Both the position numbers and the translations under genes were made by a program. Positions 51,899 to 60,287 of a DNA stretch of 64,000 nucleotides are shown here, piece after piece. Every line of letters starts with the position of its first letter. The first letter of the stretch is position 1. Below the pieces are notes generated by a model. It ran no database searches and was not told where the DNA came from. It was given only the letters and a program-made list of their open reading frames with translations. Origin of the DNA: JAHEEM01 sp036396795 (GTDB taxonomy: Bacteria > Pseudomonadota > Gammaproteobacteria > Steroidobacterales > Rariloculaceae); the NCBI GenBank assembly GCA_036396795.1, contig DASWKF010000134.1, forward strand, positions 1 through 64,000, read 5' to 3'.

Positions 51899-52836
51899 CG
51901 GCCGTCGTCGGCTCCGGGCGGCAATTTCCCCGCTATCGGCTCGAGCGGCTCGAAGCTCAAGCGCGCCGCGAGAAACTCGGGTCTCGGCTTCTCCGGACCG
52001 AAGGGCGATTGCAGCGCGTTGTGCACGCTGTTGTAAACGATGAAGACGTTCGACCGCGGCTGCGGAGTGATATTGCCGTTCGAGCCGTGCATCGCGTTAC
52101 AGTCGAACATCACCGTCGTCCCGGGCGGTCCAACGACGCTCTTGATGCCGCCGCGCCGCGTGAGCGCCGCGAGAATGTCCGGATCGGGCACGCCGTATTC
52201 CTGCTTGCGCAGCGACTCACGGTAATGGTGCGACGGCGTCTCGCCGACGCAGGCGATATAGTCTCGATGCGAGCCCGGGATCAGCATGAGCGGGCCGTTG
52301 TGCTCGGTGTTCTCGGACAAGCCGATGGAGACGCTGACGGCCCGCATCCGCGGCATGCCGTCCTCGACGTGCCAGGTCTCGAAATCGGAGTGCCAGTAGA
52401 ACTCCTTGCCGCGCAGGCCCGGCTTGTAGTTGAGCCTTGTTTGATGCACGTAGACCGGGCCGCCGAGCAGGTATTCCGCGCGCCGGACGAGCCGCGCGTC
52501 GCGAACCAGCCGGCGAAACAGCGGGCTGAGCTCGTGCACGCGGAAGATCGACCGCAGCGTGGAATCGCCGGGCTCGGCAATGACGAAATCCGATGCGCCT
52601 ACCGATGCTCGCAAGCGCTCGAGCTCGGCTTGCAGAAGCGCAAGCTCCGCCGTCTCGAACGGCGGCTCGAGGATGAGGAAGCCGTCTCGCTCATAGCGGA
52701 CGAGCTGCCCGGCGGCGAAGGGAGCGTCGCGGTCGTGCCGGCCGTATACGACGGGATCGTTTCGGGCCAGAACGTCCGGGGTCTCAGTGCACCGGGACGG
52801 ATAGGGATCGAGACGATTCCGGGCGGCGGGTCTCAT
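51895..52836 (-). CDS. ectD: Ectoine hydroxylase
   Basis: The 313-residue Fe(II)/2-oxoglutarate dioxygenase converts ectoine to 5-hydroxyectoine. The diagnostic EctD segment FYWHSDFETWHVEDGMPRMR holds the HxD iron ligands; the third ligand is in NAMHGSNGN. RDGFLILEPPF is the usual N-terminal strand. The ATG overlaps the ectC stop by 4 bp. It is slightly longer at the N-terminus than typical enzymes. Confidence 0.95.
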   Translation of the reverse strand: MRPAARNRLDPYPSRCTETPDVLARNDPVVYGRHDRDAPFAAGQLVRYERDGFLILEPPFETAELALLQAELERLRASVGASDFVIAEPGDSTLRSIFRVHELSPLFRRLVRDARLVRRAEYLLGGPVYVHQTRLNYKPGLRGKEFYWHSDFETWHVEDGMPRMRAVSVSIGLSENTEHNGPLMLIPGSHRDYIACVGETPSHHYRESLRKQEYGVPDPDILAALTRRGGIKSVVGPPGTTVMFDCNAMHGSNGNITPQPRSNVFIVYNSVHNALQSPFGPEKPRPEFLAARLSFEPLEPIAGKLPPGADDGR

Positions 52837-53231
52837 CGTTCGTTGGCGGCGATCGCAGCCGGATAGGCACCTGACTCGTCATGCACCTCCTGGCCGGTCA
52901 GTGGCGGATTGAAGACGCAGGCCATCTTCATTTCCGTGTGCGCGTGCAGCACGTGATGATCGTGCCGGTCGAGTATATAGATCGTGCCGGGCTCGATGGC
53001 GTGCACCGTGCCGTCGTCGAGATTGCCAAGCTCGCCCCGCCCCGAGAGACAGTAGACCGACTCCAGATGATGCCGGTAGCACATCTCCGTCACGGTGCCG
53101 GCATAGATCGTCGTGATATGGAAGGAAAAGCCCATGCGGTCGTCCGCAAGCAACAGGCGTGTGCTTTCCCAGTTCTTGGTCACGACACGCCTGGCGCTGT
53201 GCTGCGCATCCGCAAGCTTGCGAACGATCAC
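52833..53231 (-). CDS. ectC: L-ectoine synthase
   Basis: The 132-residue cupin enzyme cyclises N-gamma-acetyldiaminobutyrate to ectoine. It starts at GTG (overlap GTGA with ectB) and reads VIVRKLADAQHSARRV, the normal EctC start. Conserved parts are MCYRHHLESVYCLSGRGE, TIYILDRHDHHVLHA and MACVFNPPLTGQEVHDE. The longer frame to 53414 lies inside ectB and is rejected. Confidence 0.95.
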   Translation of the reverse strand: MIVRKLADAQHSARRVVTKNWESTRLLLADDRMGFSFHITTIYAGTVTEMCYRHHLESVYCLSGRGELGNLDDGTVHAIEPGTIYILDRHDHHVLHAHTEMKMACVFNPPLTGQEVHDESGAYPAAIAANER

Positions 53232-54520
53232 TGCTGCATGACCTCGGCGACGCTTTCGGTGAACAACGACATGCCGCGCTCGAGCTCGGCGTCGGTAATC
53301 GTCAACGCAGGCAGGCATTTGGCCACCTCGCCGTCGGCACCGCTGGTCTCCATGATGAGCTTGCGCTTGAACGCCGCGGCGCAGATCGCGGCGGCTGTTT
53401 GACCGCTGTCGCATTCGAGGCCGACCATGAGCCCGCGGCCCTTAGTCTTGAGCCGGCCGTTCCAGCGCTCCGCAGTCTTGGTCAACCGTGCCTTCAACAG
53501 TGACGCTTTGCGCCTCACGTCGTGCGCGAAGCTCGGCGTGCTCCAGAACGTCTCTAGCGCCACCGTTGCGGTGACGAAGGCATGGTTGTTGCCGCGAAAC
53601 GTGCCGTTGTGCTCGCCGGGCTGCCAGTGATCCAACCCGCGCTCGAGTAGCAGCACCGCGAACGGCAGGCCGTAGCCACTCAAGGATTTCGACAAGGTCA
53701 CCATGTCGGGAACGATGCCCGCCGATTCGAAGCTGAAGAACTCTCCGGTGCGGCCGCAGCCGGCTTGAATATCGTCGATGATGAGCAGTATGGCCCTTTG
53801 CTTGCACAAGGCCGCGAGCCGGCGCAGCCACTCGGGGCTCGCGACGTTGAGACCCCCCTCGCCTTGGACCGTCTCGATGATGATCGCGGCCGGATGCCCG
53901 AAACCGCTGCTGGAATCATCGAGCGCCTTCTCCAGGTAATCGAGGGTATCGATGTCCGCGCCCATGTAGCCGTCGAAAGGCGCGCGCAGCGATCCCGGCA
54001 TCGACACGCCCGCGACGGCCCTGTGATACTCGTTGCCGGTTACCGCGAGCGCGCCCAGCGACACGCCATGAAACGCGTTCGTGAAACTGACTACGGATTC
54101 TCGGCCGGTTACCTTGCGCGCGAGCTTGAGCGCGGCCTCCACGGCGTTTGTGCCGGTCGGCCCAGTGAATTGCACGGCATAGTCGAGCTTTCTGGGCTTG
54201 AGGATCAGGTGCTCGAACTGAGCGAGAAAACGCTCCTTGGCGACGCTATGGAAGTCGAGGCTGTGAGTGACTCCCGCTTCGGCGATGTACTCCACCAGCG
54301 CGCGGCGCAGGATCGGATGATTGTGCCCGTAGTTCAAGCTCCCCGCGCCGCAGAGAAAGTCGAGATAGGGCGTCCCCTCCGCGTCGAACAGCTCGACCCC
54401 CGATGCCTTCGAGAAGACGACGGGCACGGAACGACAGTACGAACGAACGCCGGACTCCATGCGCTCGAAGGTGGAGCCCGCTTTGGTTTTGACGTCTAGG
54501 AATTTGACTGGAGTGCTCAT
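53228..54520 (-). CDS. ectB: Diaminobutyrate-2-oxoglutarate transaminase
   Basis: The 430-residue class III aminotransferase makes L-2,4-diaminobutyrate from aspartate semialdehyde. It shows ERMESGVRSYCRSVPVVF, DFLCGAGSLNYGHNHP, HGVSLGALAVTGN, the Asp in LIIDDIQAGCGRTGEFF and the PLP Lys in VTLSKSLSGYGLP. The ATG overlaps the ectA stop (ATGA). No aspartokinase gene (ask) is attached to the operon. Confidence 0.96.
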   Translation of the reverse strand: MSTPVKFLDVKTKAGSTFERMESGVRSYCRSVPVVFSKASGVELFDAEGTPYLDFLCGAGSLNYGHNHPILRRALVEYIAEAGVTHSLDFHSVAKERFLAQFEHLILKPRKLDYAVQFTGPTGTNAVEAALKLARKVTGRESVVSFTNAFHGVSLGALAVTGNEYHRAVAGVSMPGSLRAPFDGYMGADIDTLDYLEKALDDSSSGFGHPAAIIIETVQGEGGLNVASPEWLRRLAALCKQRAILLIIDDIQAGCGRTGEFFSFESAGIVPDMVTLSKSLSGYGLPFAVLLLERGLDHWQPGEHNGTFRGNNHAFVTATVALETFWSTPSFAHDVRRKASLLKARLTKTAERWNGRLKTKGRGLMVGLECDSGQTAAAICAAAFKRKLIMETSGADGEVAKCLPALTITDAELERGMSLFTESVAEVMQQ

Positions 54521-55047
54521 GAAACCTCTCTTCGTTTGATGGGAGAGAAATCGAAGGGTCCGATGACGATCTCGTGCTCCGAAACATGCCTGCCGCCGAA
54601 ATGCATTGCCGCGTCGAATCGCTTGGTCGTCTCGCTGGGCGCGTCCAACTGCTTCGCCAAGCCGTCGAACATCGCCCGCGACCGCTGATTGTCGAGCGTG
54701 ACCGTCGCGCGGATGTACCTCACGCCCCGGCAAGCGGGTCGCGCGAGGATGTCGCAGAGCATGCGCTTGGCGAGCCCGACGCCTCGGCCGCGCTCGGCCA
54801 CCGCGATTTGCCAGACGAAGAGGTTCCACGGCGCCTCAGGCAACCGATAGGCCGACACGAAGCCGACGACGCCGGCGCGGTCCTCGGCCAGCGCGCAGGT
54901 CTGCGCAAGATGCGTGCATTGCAGCAGATTGCAGTAGATCGAATTCTCGTCGAGCGGCGGACAGGTCGAGATCAGCTCGTGGACCTGCCGGCCGTCGCGA
55001 ACCCCGGGCACCCGAACGGCGAACGCCGTGTCGTCCTCGCTAGACAC
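54517..55047 (-). CDS. ectA: L-2,4-diaminobutyrate N-acetyltransferase
   Basis: The 176-residue GNAT enzyme acetylates diaminobutyrate. Typical EctA segments are PPLDENSIYCNLLQCTHLA, ETCA-like QTCALAED, GFVSAYRLPEAP, FVWQIAVAERGRGVGLAKRM and TLDNQRSRAMFDGLA. It is the first gene of ectABCD-SSS, in which all genes overlap by 4 bp. A promoter with -10 TATACT lies about 105 bp upstream. Confidence 0.95.
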   Translation of the reverse strand: MSSEDDTAFAVRVPGVRDGRQVHELISTCPPLDENSIYCNLLQCTHLAQTCALAEDRAGVVGFVSAYRLPEAPWNLFVWQIAVAERGRGVGLAKRMLCDILARPACRGVRYIRATVTLDNQRSRAMFDGLAKQLDAPSETTKRFDAAMHFGGRHVSEHEIVIGPFDFSPIKRREVS

Positions 55048-55150
55048 GCTCGACGCCGGCCCGGCCGGGGATGCTCGTCACGGACCTAAAACCCTGTTCT
55101 CTCGAAATAATTTCTATCTACCTTCGAAGTATTACCCTCGGAGGTGGCGC

Positions 55151-55179
55151 AGTATAGCAAGACTTCATGGCAATCTCAG
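55151..55179 (-). promoter_or_regulatory. Probable ectA promoter
   Basis: Minus strand: -35-like CTGAGA (55179-55174), 17-bp spacer, -10 TATACT (55156-55151). It lies just downstream of the inverted repeat at 55187-55210, in the usual place for repression of ect by a MarR-type EctR. Confidence 0.45.
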
Positions 55180-55186
55180 TCATTAC

Positions 55187-55210
55187 TATTTTGTTAATCA
55201 ATGTAAAATA
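55187..55210. promoter_or_regulatory. Possible EctR-type operator
   Basis: Inverted repeat TATTTT ... AAAATA spanning 24 bp in the divergent region between ectA and the MarR gene. The TATTTTGT half also appears before the NAGGN MarR gene (40727-40734). Confidence 0.4.
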
Positions 55211-55276
55211 TCCAAGAGTGAGGAGGTACCCGCCTCGATCGGCGCTCCCGCGCTTGGGGTACACTGATCGCGGACC

Positions 55277-55777
55277 ATGAATTCCTCCATCGATAACGAG
55301 GTCGTCAGGTCGCTGCGACGGCTAATTCGGGCGACTGAGCTCGACTCGAAGAAGCTCGCGCGTCAAACGGGGCTCACAACTTCGCAACTACTTGTGCTGG
55401 ATCTTCTGGCATCCGAGCCCGAGCTCATGGTCGGCACCATCGCGAGCCGCGTCGGTCTCGCGCAAGGCACGGTGACTACGCTCGTCGACCGGCTCGAGCA
55501 GCAGGGTCTCGTGCAACGGCGCCGGGGCGACTCCGATCGCCGCCAGGTGAAGGTGAACATCACACGAAGCGGCCGCGAGCGGCTCGACCAGGCCCCGATG
55601 GTCCTGCAGACGCGCGTGTTGCGCGGCTTGGGACAGCTTCGCGAATGGGAAAAGCATGGCATCCTCGCGGCGCTGCAACAGCTCGCGGATCTCATGGATG
55701 CCCAGGGCCTGGACGCCTCACCGGTGCTCGACGTCGGCTCGATCGACCGCGCGACGACTCGCGACGACGAGGACTGA
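55277..55777 (+). CDS. ectR: MarR family regulator of the ectoine operon (EctR-like)
   Basis: The 166-residue regulator is divergent from ectA, the arrangement known for EctR repressors. The winged helix has LTTSQLLVLDLLASEPELMV, a recognition helix in LAQGTVTTLVDRLEQQGLVQ and the wing RRGDSDRRQVKVNIT. It resembles the NAGGN-linked MarR protein at 40179-40721. It probably controls ectABCD and itself. The symbol is assigned by context. Confidence 0.85.
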   Translation: MNSSIDNEVVRSLRRLIRATELDSKKLARQTGLTTSQLLVLDLLASEPELMVGTIASRVGLAQGTVTTLVDRLEQQGLVQRRRGDSDRRQVKVNITRSGRERLDQAPMVLQTRVLRGLGQLREWEKHGILAALQQLADLMDAQGLDASPVLDVGSIDRATTRDDED

Positions 55778-55796
55778 TCGATCCTTCACCGCGCTT

Positions 55797-56723
55797 CTAG
55801 CGCGCAGCCGCAACCGCTTGCTTGTACCAGTCGATGACCTGATCGCCGGTCCAGAACAACACGCCCGGCCGTTTCACGAGCTCGGCATAGATCCGCTTGA
55901 AATACTTGATCCGGTGCGGAACACCCGAAAGATACGGATGCGAGCAGATCGACAGCACCCGCGGCTGATCCGCGCCCTCCTCGTATAGGCACTCGAATTG
56001 ATCCATGACGCGGTCGTAGATCGCCGACGACGGCTGCGTCTGAATGGCGCTGATCACGACGTCATTGGTTTCGACTGAATAGGGAATCGAGTAGAGCGTG
56101 CCGTTTTTCGTCTCGATCGGGCACGGCTGATCGTCGACGGCCCAGTCGGCCGTGTACTCGATGCCCGCTTCGGTCAGATAATCGGGCGTGTCGTCGGTTT
56201 CCGTCAGGCCCGGCCCCATCCAGCCCCGCACCGGCCTGCCGCTGTGCTCGCTGATGCGCTCCACGGTGTCGCGGATCGCCCGGCGCTCGTTTTCCATGAG
56301 GTGCATGGGCTTTTGCACGAGGTTGTGCCCCATGAACTCCCAGGCGGCGGCTTTCGCGGCGGCGACGATCTGCGGATAGTGATCGCAAACCGCCGCATTG
56401 ATGCACAGCGTGGCCTTGATGCCGAACTCGTCGAGCACGTCTTTCATGCGCCAGAAGCCGACGCGCGCGCCGTATTCGGACCAGCACCAGTTGGGCACGT
56501 CCGGTTGCCAGCGCCGACCCCCTGGGGCCGTAAGCACTTGCCGCGGCAGCGGCCCCGTCGGATCCCAGACTTCTACCGTGACAACCGTCCACACGACAAT
56601 GCGTGCGTCGTCCGGAAGCTTGAGCCGCCGACGCTCGCTGATCGGCTCGTAGCGAATGCGCTCGTTGAGTTTCTTGGCCACTTTTCCGAGTATCCCCCGC
56701 CGCGCCGCTACCCTATCATGCAA
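55797..56723 (-). CDS. Polysaccharide deacetylase family protein (PuuE/allantoinase-like)
   Basis: The 308-residue protein is close to the bacterial NodB-fold group that includes allantoinase PuuE and peptidoglycan deacetylases. It has RIVVWTVVTVEVWDP, GARVGFWRMKDVLDEFGIKA, TLCINAAVCDHYPQIV, EFMGHNLVQKPMHLM and SICSHPYLSGVPHRIK with the metal-binding His. The usual catalytic Asp-Asp is altered in this subgroup. It is divergent from the TRAP transporter, 32 bp away, so it may act on the imported compound. A GTG start at VAKKLNERIRY is possible. Confidence 0.82.
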   Translation of the reverse strand: MHDRVAARRGILGKVAKKLNERIRYEPISERRRLKLPDDARIVVWTVVTVEVWDPTGPLPRQVLTAPGGRRWQPDVPNWCWSEYGARVGFWRMKDVLDEFGIKATLCINAAVCDHYPQIVAAAKAAAWEFMGHNLVQKPMHLMENERRAIRDTVERISEHSGRPVRGWMGPGLTETDDTPDYLTEAGIEYTADWAVDDQPCPIETKNGTLYSIPYSVETNDVVISAIQTQPSSAIYDRVMDQFECLYEEGADQPRVLSICSHPYLSGVPHRIKYFKRIYAELVKRPGVLFWTGDQVIDWYKQAVAAAR

Positions 56724-56755
56724 CCCGAGGCAGCAGAAAACGACAATAAGACCGC

Positions 56756-57880
56756 ATGAGTGACAGCTCGATGAACGTCGACAAGGCGCGTCGTGCGCTC
56801 GTGGGCGCGCTGGCCGGCACTGCGGCCGCGGCCCCGTGGCTCGCCGGCAGCCGCGTCAGCCAGGCCGAGCCGATCGTGCTGCGCTATACCTCGCACGTGC
56901 CGCGCTCGCACGGGCTGTTTGCGCGGGCCTTCGTGCCTTTCGCCGAGCTCGTTGAGCGCGAAACCGAGGGCCGCCTCCGGTTCGCGCCGTTCACCGACCA
57001 GCTGCTGCACGATCCCGTCGACGGCTTCAAGGCGACCGTGACCGGCATCACCGACTACACGCACGGCTACGTGACCTATCAACCCGGCAGCTTCAAGCTG
57101 CTGCACGCCACGCAGCTGCCGTTTCTGTTTCCGACTCCGCAGGTTGCGAGCCTGGTCGTCGAGGAGCTGCATCCGAAGTATTTCAAGGCCGAATACGAGC
57201 GCATGGGCGTTTACCTCGCGCATTGCGACGCCACCAGCCCCTACAACATCATCTCGAAAAGGCCTATCCGCAGGCTCGAGGACTTGCGGGGCGTCAAGAT
57301 GCGGGTCACGGGAGGCCTTGTCACCGAGATCTTTCGCGAGCTCGGCGCCGTGCCGGTCGCGATCGCCGCCGCCGAGGTCTATACGGCCTTGCAGCGCGGC
57401 ATCGTCGATGCGATCGCGTTGAGCGTTTCGGACATGGCGTCGTATCGCTTGCAGGAGATCGGGCCGTATTACACGCGCATCGATCTCAACGTGCTGCTCT
57501 TGCACTACTGTCTCAACCGCGAGCGCTTCGATGCCTTGCCGCGGGATCTCAAGGAGCAGTTCTACCGCCTGTTGCGCATACGCAGTCAGATCGCCGTGCA
57601 GAACTACTACAGCGGCGAGGGTGATCAACGGGCGCTTGCGACCCTGCGCGACGGCGGCGTCGAGATCATCGAGCTCGACGAGGAGGAGCGCGGGCGCTTT
57701 CGCGCTGCCGTGGCGCCCATCAGGCAGCGGTACATCGACACTTACCAATCGCAGGGGCTGCACGCCCGCGAGCTCATCGAGGAGATGCAAGCCTTAGCCC
57801 TCGAATACGCGCCGCTGACGAACGCCGAGCTCAACGAGCGCGTCGCGACCCGCCCGGTCTTGGGAATCATCGACCTATGA
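56756..57880 (+). CDS. dctP: TRAP transporter substrate-binding protein DctP
   Basis: The 374-residue periplasmic receptor has a Tat- or Sec-like start (RRALVGALAGTAAAAPWLAG). The DctP core has IVLRYTSHVPRSHGLFARAF, the specificity Arg region RRLEDLRGVKMRVTGG and AAAEVYTALQRGIVDAIALS. It binds an organic acid for the Na+-driven TRAP system; the ligand is not predictable. Its stop overlaps the dctQ start by 4 bp. Confidence 0.9.
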   Translation: MSDSSMNVDKARRALVGALAGTAAAAPWLAGSRVSQAEPIVLRYTSHVPRSHGLFARAFVPFAELVERETEGRLRFAPFTDQLLHDPVDGFKATVTGITDYTHGYVTYQPGSFKLLHATQLPFLFPTPQVASLVVEELHPKYFKAEYERMGVYLAHCDATSPYNIISKRPIRRLEDLRGVKMRVTGGLVTEIFRELGAVPVAIAAAEVYTALQRGIVDAIALSVSDMASYRLQEIGPYYTRIDLNVLLLHYCLNRERFDALPRDLKEQFYRLLRIRSQIAVQNYYSGEGDQRALATLRDGGVEIIELDEEERGRFRAAVAPIRQRYIDTYQSQGLHARELIEEMQALALEYAPLTNAELNERVATRPVLGIIDL

Positions 57881-58410
57881 CCGGCGCGACAGCGGAGCGA
57901 ATCGTCGCCCATCTCGATCGCCTTTCGGCTCGCGCATCCGACGGATTGCTCGCGCTCGGCGTCTACGGCGCCTTGCCTGCGCTGCTCGGCCTGGTGACGA
58001 TCGACGTGCTGCTCAGGTATTTCTTCAACGCGCCGTTGCAATGGAGCCGAGACGCCAACGGCCTGCTGTTGCTCGTCGCGCTGTTCTCGGCGCTGCCGGC
58101 GGCATGGGACCGCGGTCATCACATCCGGATGGAGATCTTCTATCTGCGTTTGTCGGCGCGTTGGCGGCTTGCGGCCGACGTGCTCTCGGCGTTTGCAGGA
58201 GTCGCGTTCTTCGCTCTGCTGACGGTTCAAGCGGCGATCTTCACGCGCTACATGGCGTATATCGACGAGACCGGCGAGGAGCTCGCGACACCCTTGTGGC
58301 CGTTCATGGCCTTCATCGCCGTTTGCGGCGCCGTGTTCGTCGCGCGCTTGATCGTCAACCCGGTCGCGGCGCATCGGGGCTGTGAATCGGACGGGCGCTC
58401 ATGGACCTGA
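57877..58410 (+). CDS. dctQ: TRAP transporter small permease DctQ
   Basis: The 177-residue protein has four TM helices, with the DctQ pattern VTIDVLLRYFFNAPLQWSRD near helix 2 and WDRGHHIRMEIFYLRLS in the loop. It joins DctM as the small membrane subunit. It overlaps dctP by 4 bp and dctM by 10 bp. Confidence 0.9.
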   Translation: MTGATAERIVAHLDRLSARASDGLLALGVYGALPALLGLVTIDVLLRYFFNAPLQWSRDANGLLLLVALFSALPAAWDRGHHIRMEIFYLRLSARWRLAADVLSAFAGVAFFALLTVQAAIFTRYMAYIDETGEELATPLWPFMAFIAVCGAVFVARLIVNPVAAHRGCESDGRSWT

Positions 58411-59702
58411 TTGCTTACGGCTTCGGCGGGGTCGTCCTGCTGATCGCATTGCTCGCGCTCGGCGTGCCCATCGCCTTTGCGATGGCGTTCACGGGCTTGG
58501 CCGGTCTCTGGATCGTCGAGGGCGCTCTGCCGACGATGGCGCAGGCTGCGCTGATTCCCTGGGAGCACGGCCGCGATTTCGTCTTCGTCACCGTGCCCTT
58601 GTTCGTGCTCATGGGGCAGCTGTTCTATCACGCCGGGCTCGCGAGCGATCTCTACGAGGGCTTGCGCAAGTGGGTCGGCCGCGTGCCGGGCGGCATGGCG
58701 ATATCCTCCGTGCTCGCCTGCGCCGGCTTCGGCGCCGTGACGGGATCGAGCATCGCGACGGTCGCGACCATGGGCACCATCGTCATGCCCGAGATGCGCC
58801 GTTACCGCTACAACGCGAGGCTCGCGACCGGCGCGCTCGCAGCCTCGGGCACGCTGGGGATATTGATACCGCCGAGCCTGATCTTCATTTTCTACGGCGT
58901 CATGACCGAAACTTCGATCGGCGCCTTGTTCGTCGCCGGCATCGTCCCCGGAATCGTCACGGCGCTGATGTTCTCAGGATTGATCCTCGCGCGCTGCATC
59001 CTCGACCCCGAGCTCGGACCGAAGGGGCCGCCGGCGAGCTGGCGCGAGCGCATCGGCTCGATTTCGCGGCTCGGGCCCGTCACAGGCTTGTTCATTCTCA
59101 TTATCGGCGGGATCTACGCGGGCATCTTCACGCCGACCGAGGCGGCCGGCATCGGCTGCGTCGGCGTGCTCGTGACCGCGCTGATCCGGCGCAAGCTCAG
59201 CCGCGACGGCGTCGCGGCGGCCCTGCGCGGCACGGCGCTGATCAGCGCGATGATCTTCGCGATCATCGTCGGCGGCTATCTGGTCGCGCGCTTCCTCGCG
59301 GTGACCGGCGTGACGGACTTTCTCGTCGACGCCATCATCGCCGCCGAGCTCGGCCGCGTCGAGCTGCTGTTGCTGCTGATCGTGCTCTACTTCGTGCTCG
59401 GCGCGATGCTCGACGTGTTCGGCATGCTGGTGCTGACGATACCGTTCGTTTTTCCGGTCGTGACCGAGATCGGCATCGATCCGGTCTGGTTCGGTGTGTT
59501 CGTCGTCATCATGGCCGAGCTCGCGCTGATCACCCCGCCGATCGGCGCGAACGTCTTCATCATGCGACGCGTCGCGCCCGAGGTGCCGATGGAAGAGATC
59601 TTTCTCGGCGTGTTCCCGTTCGTGATCGGTGAGCTGCTGGTGCTCGCGTTGCTGATCGCCTACCCCGAGGTCGCGCTTTGGCTTGTCGGGCGGATGGGTT
59701 AG
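58401..59702 (+). CDS. dctM: TRAP transporter large permease DctM
   Basis: The 433-residue protein has about 12 TM helices and the DctM signatures GFGAVTGSSIATVATMGTIV and GTLGILIPPSLIFIFYGVMT, then FTPTEAAGIGCVGVLV near the middle and MAELALITPPIGANVFI at the end. It forms the channel for Na+-coupled uptake. An alternative frame of about 416 residues over the same DNA is a shadow. Confidence 0.94.
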   Translation: MDLIAYGFGGVVLLIALLALGVPIAFAMAFTGLAGLWIVEGALPTMAQAALIPWEHGRDFVFVTVPLFVLMGQLFYHAGLASDLYEGLRKWVGRVPGGMAISSVLACAGFGAVTGSSIATVATMGTIVMPEMRRYRYNARLATGALAASGTLGILIPPSLIFIFYGVMTETSIGALFVAGIVPGIVTALMFSGLILARCILDPELGPKGPPASWRERIGSISRLGPVTGLFILIIGGIYAGIFTPTEAAGIGCVGVLVTALIRRKLSRDGVAAALRGTALISAMIFAIIVGGYLVARFLAVTGVTDFLVDAIIAAELGRVELLLLLIVLYFVLGAMLDVFGMLVLTIPFVFPVVTEIGIDPVWFGVFVVIMAELALITPPIGANVFIMRRVAPEVPMEEIFLGVFPFVIGELLVLALLIAYPEVALWLVGRMG

Positions 59703-59732
59703 AGAATAGGCTGAACGATATCGATTCTCATC

Positions 59733-60278
59733 ATGACGCCCAAGCCGCCCGACATTCTGCGCAAGGCGCACCGGCACACCGACGGCAAGGAAAGAGCCGC
59801 GGAGAAGGAGGACCTTCGACGCGAAGTATGGAGTGAGACTGTCGAAACGCGGCAGCGATACCTCGGAACATGTCACTGCGGCGCGATCGGATACGCCTAC
59901 TACACCGACGAGCCGCCGGCGACTTGGTCGGTGCGCGCCTGTCAGTGCTCCTTTTGCAGGCGTCATGGCGCCGTTTCCATGTCGGATCCGGCCGGCGCCG
60001 TCGAGCTCAGAATCGAGCAGCCGGCGGAGCTCAACCGCTACCGCTTCGGACTGAAAACGGCCGATTTTCTAATCTGCCGGCGCTGCGGAACGTATATCGC
60101 AGCGGTCGTCGCAACACCCAGCGGAGACCGCGCCACCGTGAACCTCAATGCGCTCGAGCATGCGCCGCGCGATCTGCCGCTCGCCGAGCCCGTCGACTAT
60201 GACGGGGAGACGTCGGCCGAGGAGCGGCTTCGGCGCCGCGTAGCGCGGTGGACGCCGTTGACGCAGGGCAAGGGCTAG
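59733..60278 (+). CDS. GFA family zinc protein (glutathione-dependent formaldehyde-activating-like)
   Basis: The 181-residue protein carries the GFA/CENP-V zinc ligands: GTCHCGAIGYAYYTDE, the ACQCSFCRRHGAVSM block and LICRRCGTYI. It probably binds a thiol adduct or a small aldehyde. It follows dctM on the same strand with 30 bp between, so it could be part of that operon. The first 35 residues are polar and may be a mis-assigned start. Confidence 0.85.
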   Translation: MTPKPPDILRKAHRHTDGKERAAEKEDLRREVWSETVETRQRYLGTCHCGAIGYAYYTDEPPATWSVRACQCSFCRRHGAVSMSDPAGAVELRIEQPAELNRYRFGLKTADFLICRRCGTYIAAVVATPSGDRATVNLNALEHAPRDLPLAEPVDYDGETSAEERLRRRVARWTPLTQGKG

Positions 60279-60287
60279 AGCGCTGTC

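Noticed and set aside
58382..59632. 416-codon plus-strand frame overlapping dctM
   Set aside because: Arg- and Asp-rich out-of-frame translation of dctM, which has clear transporter signatures.
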